Shown here in pieces: positions 21,867-31,055 of a stretch of 64,000 nucleotides of DNA. The position numbers were made by a program, and so were the translations under genes. The DNA is taken from NCBI GenBank assembly GCA_027559495.1, contig JAMXSV010000006.1, positions 1,302,001 to 1,366,000 on the forward strand. Direction: 5' to 3'. How positions within the stretch are numbered: the stretch's first letter is position 1; each line of letters begins with the position of its first letter. The notes under the pieces are model-generated. The model ran no database searches, was not told the DNA's origin, and saw only the letters and a list, made by a program, of their open reading frames with translations. The DNA comes from Aurifilum marmelostoma. Taxonomy: Eukaryota; Ascomycota; Sordariomycetes; Diaporthales; Cryphonectriaceae.

Positions 21867-22754
21867 TCAAAAGACCTCCATCACTTGGAAAAACCGCTCC
21901 ATCTGCGCAGCCACCTCCTCCTCATTCGTCTCCAGCGCAAAATGCCCAGCGTCCAACCACCTCACCACCAGCTTCCCCCCAGCCACATCCCGCGCAAAAG
22001 CCTCCGCCCCAGCCGGCACAAAGATCTCATCATTCCGTCCCCAGACCGCCAGCACCGGCACGCCCGACTCGCGCAGGTAGCGCTGAAACGCAGGGTACAT
22101 CTCGACATTGGTGCGGTAGTCATAGAACAGGTCGAGCTGCGCCTCGGCGGCACCGCCGGCCGCGCCGAGCAGCGCCTGGTCGAGCGTCCAGGCCTCGGGC
22201 GGGAGGCGGGCCGGGTCCGGGTGGCCGTCGACGTACTGCGCGCGCGTGGCGGCCGGGGTGAGGGCGACCCGCAGGGCGTGGCGGTCGGCGTCGGCGCCGG
22301 ATGCCCAGTACTTTTGCAGCGGGGCCCAGAAGGCGGCGCCCAGGCCCTCGGCGTAGGCGTTGCCGTTCTGCGTGACGATGGCGGCGACGAGGTCGGGGCG
22401 GCGCAGGGCGAGGCGCAGGCCTGACGGGGCGCCGTAGTCGAAGATGTAGATGGCGAGGCGGTGCAGGCCCAGGGCGTCGACAAAGGCCTCGAGGGTGGTG
22501 GTGAGGCTGGCGAAGGTGTAGGTGTAGGCGCGCTCGGGGGGTACGCGGGTGAAGCCGAAGCCGGGGAGGTCCGGGGCGATGACGCGGTAGCCGCGGGCGG
22601 CGAGGAGGGGGATGAGGTTGCGGAACATGTGGCTGCTGGAGGGGAAGCCGTGGAGGAGGAGGACGGTGGGGGAGGTGGGCTGGGAGGGGCCGGCGTGGCG
22701 GTAGAAGATGTCTACCCCGTCTGCGGTGACGGTGGAGATCTTTGTGGTGGCCAT
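21867..22754 (-). CDS. Alpha/beta hydrolase, epoxide hydrolase / haloalkane dehalogenase-like
   Basis: A single-exon 295-residue alpha/beta-hydrolase. Motifs: HGFPSSSHMFRNLIPLL (oxyanion-hole HG), APDLPGFGFT, the nucleophile elbow IFDYGAPSGLRLAL with Asp rather than Ser, GRNDEIFVP carrying a probable acid, and DAGHFALE with the catalytic His. An Asp nucleophile in D-x-G-x-P points to epoxide hydrolases or haloalkane dehalogenases, so hydrolysis of an epoxide or a carbon-halogen bond is likely; the substrate is unknown. Third codon positions are almost all G or C and the coding sequence is strikingly GC-rich next to its moderate-GC neighbours. Together with the lack of introns this raises the question of recent acquisition, though GC-biased native genes also exist. 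It converges with the NACHT-ankyrin gene, 208 nt away. Confidence 0.85.
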   Translation of the reverse strand: MATTKISTVTADGVDIFYRHAGPSQPTSPTVLLLHGFPSSSHMFRNLIPLLAARGYRVIAPDLPGFGFTRVPPERAYTYTFASLTTTLEAFVDALGLHRLAIYIFDYGAPSGLRLALRRPDLVAAIVTQNGNAYAEGLGAAFWAPLQKYWASGADADRHALRVALTPAATRAQYVDGHPDPARLPPEAWTLDQALLGAAGGAAEAQLDLFYDYRTNVEMYPAFQRYLRESGVPVLAVWGRNDEIFVPAGAEAFARDVAGGKLVVRWLDAGHFALETNEEEVAAQMERFFQVMEVF

Positions 22755-23704
22755 TTGGAGGAGTGTCTGGACTGTCTCAATTAATTACAGTATATGTTTT
22801 CAATCTTTGGTGTTCTGGTTGTTCAATACTGGCCTGGGAATTCTGATTGTTATCTTTCATATCCAAAGAACACAGCTCATAATTATATTTATACTCGAGA
22901 TGATGATCCAGCTTCATCGTCATTCTACTCTCGTCTCGAGTTGAGTCAATTGTATAGTCAACAAATATTGGCTAAGCAAGCAGAGAGAGAACTCAATCTC
23001 GCCATCAGTAATCCAATCTTGACTGGTACACGACATCTCGAATTACCATCGTCATCATCAATCACCTATTTCAGCCGCAGTGCATACTCCGATGATGCAA
23101 GCAGAATAATCAACTCTCCCGCATCAGATGGATCTTGGTGGTGACTGCGCCCTTCCAAGGTATTCAAGTTGAGTAAGCACCCTTGAAAAGGCGAAAACGT
23201 GCGCCCGGAAGCTAAATTAATTGGGACATCAAGGCTAATGCAGGGACGAGTTTCTTTCACGAGATGGCGGGCGCGCCCTGCCGGACAAGCCTTGCGACAA
23301 TCGTCACCCGGTCCGGGAATGGCACCCGCAGTGGAGTCGGTGCTGTTGACGACAAACATGATACCAGGTCACGCGTTCAAGAGGTGCATACTAAGCATGG
23401 CAGGGTCTTCAGATTGCTCAATCAAGATAAGCAAAGCTACTTAAGCAAAAAAGTGTATATCAAAGAAACAAAACCAATTACCATTCATCAGCCTGCCCTG
23501 GCTCTGTCCAAAGCTCAGATCATGATGAATCCAAACGCCGTGCCCAAGTCCAGCATCAGTGCCGTCCGTTTAGATATACACAGGGGCTCTGCTGGGCATC
23601 CTAACATTGGTATCCCACACAGAAAGTAAATCAAACCATCGTGAACAGACCCCCCTCCTTTCCTCTTCTAGACAAAAGAAACGAAAAAGAAAAGAAAAAA
23701 ACAT
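22755..23704. other. Intergenic region
   Basis: Lies between the hydrolase start and the Pal1 stop, both minus-strand. AT-rich around 22780-23060. Plus-strand frames of 80-120 codons overlap here without recognisable motifs. Nothing supported. Confidence 0.45.
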
Positions 23705-24508
23705 TTACTTTCGCCTCAGGCTTCCCAGGCGCCTCTTCAGCCCCTCGGCCAGGTTGCTCCCGCTCCTAGGGCGCGAGGTGCTGCTGCTGCTGGCGACGAC
23801 GGCGCTGGCGCTCGAACTCCGCTGGCGCACCAGCGCAGGGTTCTTGCCGTCCCGCCGCGAGGGCTGCGGCACCATCTCGTAGTCGCCGCGCCTCTCCCTG
23901 TTGCGGACCGACTTGGACCGGCCGACCTCGGCAGCCTCGAGCCTCTTACGCTCGTTGTCGATCCTGAACCCGGGCTCACCCTTGCCCTTGAGGTCGTTGG
24001 GGTCGTATTGCTGCGACATAGGGTCAGTACAAGTTATACATCGGTGTCAAACAGGGGATAAAGGAAGAGGATAAGCACGCACCAGGTCAGGCCAGCGCTT
24101 ATAGGCGCCGCCACCAGGGCTCATCTGTCTCATGAGGTCCTCGCCCTCCTCATAGTCCATGACCTGGCCGTTCATGGCCCTCTCGCCAGGTGGTACAATG
24201 CCGACGCCGTCGAGCGGGCGGCCCTTGAGGAGGGCATCCAGCTGTCGCTCGCGGGGCGTGGCCTCCCAGGCGGCCTTGTTGCCCTCCTTGGTGGCAGCCA
24301 GGGGCGAGAACTTGCGGTTGATGTTGAAGGACGGACGTGTGGCGTCGTAGGGCCCGCCGTGGTGGTAGTGGCCGCCAAAGGAGGTGTCGTCTAGCCTGTC
24401 GATGGTGTCTGGCACAAAGATCTTTTGCTTGGGGCGGCGTGGGTGGCCTACAGACTTGCTGCGGCGGACTGAGTCCTGGTAGGGTGGTGGTGCGGACAGG
24501 ACAGACAT
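23705..24508 (-). CDS. pal1: Pal1-family cell morphology protein
   Basis: Pal1 proteins associate with the cell cortex and endocytic sites and help maintain cylindrical cell shape; the founder is fission yeast Pal1. Exons 24508-24083 and 24010-23705 on the minus strand join in phase zero (KRWPDL to QYDPNDLKGKGEPGF), giving 243 residues. The conserved core is clear: IDRLDDTSFGGHYHHGGPYD, NINRKFSPLAA, EATPRERQLDALLKGRPLDG and GIVPPGERA. The remainder is basic and Ser-rich (RRSKSVGHPRRPKQK, RQRSSSASAVVASSSSTS, LKRRLGSLRRK), fitting a membrane-apposed disordered tail. It is shorter than fission yeast Pal1 (about 425 residues) but has the family block. The start at MSVLSAPPPYQD matches the usual N-terminal SAPPPY motif. 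Confidence 0.84.
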
Positions 24509-26630
24509 GGTTTCGGAAAGAAGAGCGTTGAGGATGTATTGTAGCTGTCAGGATGTGAGCCGGAGGCTGAGGTCGAGGCGTCAAGGAGACACGATAAGGC
24601 TCAGTCAGGCACGCTGGGGAAAGCAGTAAACTGTCGCGAGCGGCGATCCTCGGACTGGGAATTTTGATTTAGTCACAGTGACTGAAGTGTGTTTGTTTCG
24701 GCAAGTAATTCGAAGCGATTGCTTGATGTTGTTGAGTTGAGTGCAACAAGGCACTACCTGTAGAGCAAGATTGAATTCGATAGTATGGAGGTAACAAGAA
24801 AAGGAAAAGAAGAAAGCATCGTCACCTGGACAGCCAATGGCCAGGAGGGGCGGGATATAAATGCAGCTGGCATGGTGCCATGGTGCTGGTGGTGGTGGTG
24901 CAGGTTTGGTGGTATGGCGTAACTGGTCCAAGTCATGCCTGGCAAGCAGTCTGGATGGGCCAAATCCGGTGACGCAACAAGGTCGTTTAGGTTGTGGGCA
25001 GACCCAGGCACGCCAGGGTGCCAGGCACTGCGGCAGTGCGGTAAGTCGTATGGCACTACCGCACTTAGGCAGTACGCACTAGTGCTAGTACAGAATACAT
25101 TGCCCCCCCCCATTATCCGGCTCAGCCGTGTGCTCCCCCTGCCGTGCCTGCCAGGCCCTACAAAACCCTTCCTAGCACCCGAGCACAAGTCGAGCTTATA
25201 CCACCCAGTTGCATCCCTACCAAGCAGGTACTCCCTGGTACGAGAATTACGTCTTGGGCACCACGTGCCTACGCGTCCTTTGGTGCGCAAGCAAGAAGAA
25301 GACAACCAAGAATGCGGCACAGATATGCGGAAGCGACTGGAACGAATGCGAGAGTAGGGCCTAGATGATGGATGGTAATGGACACGGCAGGGCCAAGAAC
25401 CGAGAAAGAAGAAAACATGCTCTACGTGGTATGAGGAAGAAAAGGCGTACGCGAGATACGAAACCGGAAACAGGAAGCAAACCATCCCTGTTGGTCCCTG
25501 AGGCTGTACAGAATCTCGACTCGAACGGAGACGCATGCAAACTGTTCCGTAGCCCACGAGGACAGTCAGAAACTGCGCACTAGCAGTCTGTCCCGTGTCA
25601 CTGCATACTCTCCAGTCACCCGAGTCGACTCATGTTTGCTGCCATGGGCCACAGGACAGCTCGCAAACAGGAGCACCAGGAACTATGGATCAGAGTCTAT
25701 TCCAATCTTTACAAGAGGCTTGAGTCCACTTGGGCACCAACATGTAGTACTACAAGTACCATCGTACATGGTAATAATTACAAAAAGCCGCGGTGGGACC
25801 AGTGACGGAGCCTTGCGAGATCAATTCCCGAATTTGTGAAAGGAACTGTCGGGCATTCATGGGCATGCTGAGCCAGCCGCTCCCCTGCCGTTAAGCCGTT
25901 GGGGCGAGGGTCGTGGTCTGGGCCCAGGTCTATGTCTGCCCGTCTCTCCGCGTGTCTTGTCTGTCTTGGTGTATTGTGGTATTGTTATAGGTAAGGCGCG
26001 ACGTCATCCCGCCAGGAACTGACCCAGGCCTGTGGGATCGGCAACCCAGCACCTTTTTTTTTCCTCCTCTTCTTCAGGGTCCAGCGATCTGCACCGCGCA
26101 TCACTGGGCTGGGACGTCATTAGGTAGTAGACCGCTTCGTATCCAATACAGTACCGCGATAGGTACATGGTAGTATTTCTCTTATCTTGTTTTCCTTTTT
26201 TCTTGTTTTGAAATTGAATTCAGCTTTTGTGCGGGTTCCTGGACCGGTCATCGCAGATCTGGCAGGAACGAGACAGGCCAAGCCCTACAGTACAACTCTG
26301 GCTACTGTGATACCCATATTAGACTACTGCGTACTGTGTCATAGTATTGTAGCTTCAGGGCATCCCTACCACGCCTACCAAACTACAACGAGGACCCGTA
26401 GTACAACCTTCACAAGCCCCTGCAGGCCCATGTGGTCCAGGCCCCTTCAATAGCGAACCCTTTTCATCATCCCAACCCTCTCGGGGCTCTTGACATGTCC
26501 CTTGCACGCGCCTGGGATCAGCCCGCCTGTCCTCCTGCGGACGATTACCGGACCCCATAGCAGCAGCCGTTGCTGCTTGCATCAACGGTTCGGGTATGCA
26601 GCCACAGATGGGATGAACCATCGGCACACG
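24509..26630. other. Long intergenic region upstream of Pal1 and USB1
   Basis: About 2.1 kb between two divergent genes. No gene could be supported. It contains a C9 run (25103-25111), a 9-bp inverted repeat (25035-25065), a 10-bp palindrome (25076-25085) and many short GTAC/AGTAC-type words through 25730-26350. Confidence 0.5.
25035..25065. repeat. Inverted repeat (9-bp arms, 13-nt loop)
   Basis: AGTGCGGTA at 25035-25043 is exactly reverse-complemented by TACCGCACT at 25057-25065. The perfect palindrome GCACTAGTGC follows at 25076-25085. It could form a hairpin or be a dimeric factor site; no function is known. Confidence 0.7.
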
Positions 26631-27861
26631 ATGGGCCTAGTCGACTATTACGCATCCTCTTCTTCTTCTTCCTCCTCCTCCAGCAGCAGCAGTGACGAGG
26701 GACCAGCGGCCAATGATGCTGAGCAGCGCCCGCCGCCCACAAAGAAGAGGAAGACCTCACCAGGCCCAGCAACGACCAGCAAAACCACTATAACAAACAA
26801 AACATGCTCAAATTCATCAAGTCCAAGGACAAGCGTCAAGATCCCAACCGCAAAAGGTGACAACAGCTCCTCCTTCTCCCCATCCACCTCCTCCCCCCTC
26901 CCTCCCCCTCCCGCCATCCTTCCACAACCTCTACGCCACCACCGTCCGCCCCGCCGCCGCCGACCTCCCAAGCCTCCACCAAGGCCGCAGGCGCGTAATC
27001 CCCCACGTCCCCGGCAACTGGCCCTCCCACCTCTACACAGAATGGCACCCCGACCCGACCCACCACGCAGCCCTCACCTCCCTGCTAGACGCCCTCACCA
27101 CCACCAACAACAGCAACAACAAAGCCGGCCTGGAGCTCACCACCCTCCTCACTTCGGACCTCGGTGCACCGCTGCCGTTGCACGTGAGCCTCTCCCGCCC
27201 CTTTGTCCTGCGCACGAGCGAGAGGGAGCCGTTCATGGGTGCTCTGCAGCGCGACATCGCGGCCTGCGGTGTGCGGGCTTTTACGCTTGTTCCAGAGGGG
27301 CTGGCGTGGTTCCGCAGTGCGGAGGGTGGGCGGAGCTTTCTTGTGCTGAGGGTGCGTTCGGAAAGCGCCGGACGGCGGCGTGGTGGTGGTGGTGGCGGCG
27401 GCGGCTGCGATGACGATGGGGACGGGAGGACGGAGAGGAGGAAGAACCCGGAGCTATCGGCGCTGCTGGGGAAGTGCAACGACGTAGTCGCGGCCTACGG
27501 GCAGCCGAGGCTATATGCTCGGTCTGGGAATGGCGATGGCGACGACACCACGGCGGCATCGCCGGAGGGAGGCGGTGTGGAGGCTGTGGGCAGTGATGAT
27601 GAAGACGTGACAAGCTCAGTCGACGACGCCTTTCATATATCCATTGCGTGGTCCTTCCCCGTGCCCACGGCCGAGATCCGTGAGCAGACGGCTGGTGTCT
27701 TCGCCCGGGCCGAGTTCCAGGAGGGGATCATGAGTGCCATCAGGATACCAGTCGACAGCGTCAAGGTCAAGATTGGAAATGTCGTCACAGACATTGCGCT
27801 GGCCACTACGACGAGCAAGAACGGCAGTGGCAGAAGCGGGAAGGGGTTATTCGGGATATGA
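26631..27861 (+). CDS. USB1: U6 snRNA phosphodiesterase Usb1, N-terminal frame break or micro-intron
   Basis: Usb1 is a nuclear 2H-phosphoesterase that trims the 3' oligo(U) tail of U6 snRNA. Both catalytic HxS motifs are present: PLHVSLSRP and FHISIAWS. Other family blocks are LPPSFHNLYATTVR, GRRRVIPHVPGNWPSHLYTEW and VKVKIGNVVTDIAL. The natural start MGLVDYYASSSSSS with a Ser run and KKRKTS is in one frame, while everything from about PLPPSFHNLY is in the +1 frame. Either one base is extra in the C-rich tract around 26886-26910 (409 residues), or a weak 46-nt intron at 26821-26866 (gtccaa...caacag; 394 residues) joins them. A Gly-rich low-complexity insert sits between the catalytic halves. 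It converges with ERO1, 269 nt away. Confidence 0.85.
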
Positions 27862-28130
27862 GGTCGACCAAGCCCGAGCCTGCCAGCAAAGCCCAGAGTC
27901 GATTCAAGATTTGCGTCACGATATATGCCCTTGTTGATGATCGTTATATCCACAGAGATGCTGTATATGCTCGTCAAGCTCTGTTTGTCTATTTTACGCC
28001 GGTATAGCCAATGGGGTCCAACCCTGACCCCGAAACAACACAAAAGAGGTTACAAGTCTTGCCCTGCCGCCAGCCCAGTATGCCTATGCCATAACGCCAA
28101 AACGATGCAGAAAACCACAATGTACGAAAA

Positions 28131-30021
28131 CTACAGCTCATCGCGCGTGTTGCGCCACACAAGTTTCCATTCTCTCGGCTTGACGGGAAGCCCAATGTAG
28201 CCGTTCCACAGACGACTGATTTCCTGCGAGACCATCGTGTATCTTCACATAATAGGTCAGCGTCTTGCTTTGGGATGGCGCAGGGCATATTGAGAGGAGG
28301 GAAAATAATACTCACATCAGTCCGGGCATCTCCATCCAACTCCTCCACACCGCCTTAAAGGCCATCATGACATTTTGCACCTCCTCGTCCCACATCTCAC
28401 CGATGGTGGGCCCTTTCTTGGCCTCCTTGGGCCTGCTCGAGGGGTTCTTATCATCCGTGATGACATGGTGTGGCTTTCGTGCTCGATCTGGCAGCTTGTT
28501 GATATGGTCTCCCTTCTTGAGGAGCTGCTCCTCCTGCCTCTCCATCTCGGCCGCCATCTCCCTGAACCGCTGGATGTTCTCCAGCGACGTGCTCAGCCTC
28601 GCGTACGTGTTGAACAGCGCGACCAGCTCGGTCCGCTTCAGGATGGGGATATCGTCGCTGTCATTGTCAAACTCGAAGAGCACCTTCAGTGCTGTTCCGT
28701 AGCCCGCCGTCTGCAGCTTGCCCCACAGCCGGCACTTGTCGCAGCCAACGCAGTCCATCAGGCGGCTGACGTTGCGGAATCGGTTCTTGAAGTCCTCCTT
28801 CAGCGAGGGGCCCTCGCCGTTCTGGAACATCAGGCTCTCGTCAAAGATCTGGGGTACGCTGGCGGCGTTTTGTGTGACGGCCAGCACCTTGGCCTTGGTC
28901 GCGGCGTCCTGGTCCTGGTCGCCCGTGCAGAAGGTGTAATCCTGCAGGTGGGGGCCCAACTTGGCGATGGCGCGGGTCAGCATGGCATAGTTGAAGTACA
29001 GGTTGCTGATGCGCTCCGGGTGCGTGTGCAGCCTGTGCATGTAGCAGGGCAGGTTCGGCTGCCACTGGCCGGTCGTCTGATTCATCCAGTCGTAGCACAG
29101 GTGCGTGCTGATGCTGGTGTGCATGCCAGAGACCACTCTGTAGAAGACGCGCTTCTCGATGCACTCGTCCTCGGCCTCGAGACCTGTGTTGGCGACAAAG
29201 GGCGTGTTGGGACTCTGCTCGCGGGACTGCTCCAGCAGCTGCTGGCGACCGGCGGCCTCAATGACCTGCTTGAAGTCGAGGGCGGCGGCGCCCCGGTCCG
29301 GTGGAGACTGGCCCAGCGCGGCATAGTGTGGAAACGAGCTCTTCTGGAAGCAGTTCTCGCGGTAGATGGCGTTCCAGACCTGCTGCGCGCCATCGCCTGC
29401 GTACCCAGTGAAGCGCTCGGGGTTCTGAAGGAGGGAGACGTAGTCGCCCTTGGCGGTGGCGGACTCGTCTTCGGGCACACAATAGTCACGGTCGTCACAC
29501 TCGTCGTCGTATTCGACTACGCAGCTCTCGCCCACGTCCTCGCCCAGCTTTCCTTGTAATGGCCGCTCAGGCCGCTTCTTCTGCGCGTCTCGTCCCGGGT
29601 GTTTGACCGTGGGCCCCTCCAGCTTGCCCAACTCGCTCGCCCGCCACACCTCGGGGATGTCCTCCTCGTTATCCAGGGTCTGCACGGCACAGGCAATGTT
29701 GCCGCACATGCCGTTCTCGTCGTTCCAAAAGGGACATCTCTTGTTGAAGAGGTTGAGCCTGTAGTGGGAGAAGAAGTCGGTCGAGAGCGTGAGGTCCTCG
29801 ACGGCGGGCTTGACCTTGCGGTTCAGGTCCTCGAGGGTGGAATAGGAGGCGCAGGCGTCGGATACTATGGCCTTGGGAGAGATCTGGTAGAAGTTTTGCG
29901 AGGTGTTAGAGATGACAAGTCGGTAAGAGACAGAGGGCGAGGCCGCTGTAACCAGCAAGCAGGCCTGCAGGAGGAGAAAAGAGAGGCTAGAAGCATACTG
30001 CGCAAGAGTCATCTTGGCCAT
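28131..30021 (-). CDS. ERO1: Endoplasmic reticulum oxidoreductin 1 (Ero1), C-terminal RDEL
   Basis: Ero1 is the FAD-dependent ER oxidase that reoxidises protein disulfide isomerase and passes electrons to oxygen. Exons 30021-28316 and 28242-28131 on the minus strand give 605 residues. The N-terminus MAKMTLAQYASSLSFLLLQA is a signal peptide, which favours the ATG at 30021 over one 13 codons upstream. Seen in order: NKRCPFWNDENGMCGNIACA (shuttle cysteines), CVVEYDDECDDRDYCVPED, ERFTGYAGDGAQQVWNAIY, HTSISTHLCYDW and the active-site CVGCDKCRLWGKLQ, then GYGTALKVLFE. The second exon encodes YTMVSQEISRLWNGYIGLPV and VKPREWKLVWRNTRDEL. The final RDEL resembles KDEL/HDEL ER-retrieval signals. Length and cysteine layout are typical of fungal Ero1. 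Confidence 0.95.
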
Positions 30022-31055
30022 CTTGATTCTGGCACCGGGCTTGCGGTGACCAGAGAGCAAAGAGTGACAGGTAGAAGAGGTTGGCCGCAGACTTCATGAT
30101 GAGTGCGGAATATTGTACACGGGCCGCCAAAATTAAACACAAGTTGGGTCAGGACGGCTGACTCTGACAATGTTTCGAGTTTCGTTTTCCAAGGGGGCTC
30201 TTCTGAAACCCTACTCGGGTCTCATGTCTGCCGGCCAACAGACCGGGTGAGTAAGAAGCTGGGACTGCTGTCGAACGATGTGTGGAGGCAAAGGAAGACG
30301 GAAAGACGGATTCTCTTAGGAGAGAAATACCAGGAGCCGGAGGGTATTTCCTGTGTCTGCTCTGAAGGGGCAAATCCGGAGAAAAAGAATAGATGGAAGA
30401 AAAAAGTAGTCGTAGGCTAAGTCCCGGAGTTGCGTCGCTTGTCTCACTAATGCGTGGTTGAATAAAGTGGATAAGCCGATAAAGAGAGCGTGGTCTTTTT
30501 CACCACCAGCACAAAGGTTGGTCGTGGTGTTGAGCTGAGCTGAAGTGTTGTCGTTGCTGCAGGGAAGAAAGACTGAGAACCTCCTTTCATGGGATAAGAT
30601 TTCATCAATGAGTGAGAGGGGCCGAGAATGTTGCGCTCAAAACGAAGTGCCAGGTGTCCTGAAGAAGATGGAAGAAAGTCGAATGATTGTCATCAAGAAA
30701 AGACAAACTGACGGGCGAGGCCGATGTGTCTTGGCGCCACCTCGAATCATCAATGTACCTCTGTACTTTGGCGGCAGTGGTACGTACCTGCTCACCACGG
30801 CAGGTGCGTATGTGATGACCCCGGCACTAGCATCCACTAAGTATGTATGCCACAGCCACATCAGTAGTCCCGCAGTACCTACCTTATACAGTGGCACAAA
30901 TGGTACGGCAGTCCTTTCAGCATCGCTACTGTAGCGCTTTTGGTGCGTGTGCGGCAGCGTCTTCATTCTGAACCCATAGAGGTATAGCAGGGCCGCTGCT
31001 GTGGACTACACTACATATTCCCCCCCCCCCCCATCATCTGTTCTCTTTCCACATA
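30022..31055. other. Intergenic region upstream of ERO1
   Basis: About 1 kb between the ERO1 start and the stop of the hydrolase-NACHT-ankyrin gene. It contains the palindrome GGTACGTACC (30779-30788) and a C13 run (31020-31032). No gene supported. Confidence 0.45.

Noticed and set aside
26490..27413. 307-codon frame across USB1 as a separate gene
   Set aside because: Beyond the Ser-rich start it reads Pro/Arg/His shadow sequence, while the catalytic HxS motifs are in the neighbouring frame.
28375..29559. 394-codon open frame antisense to ERO1
   Set aside because: Lies wholly within a well-supported Ero1 exon; Leu/Val/Gln-rich shadow with no motif.
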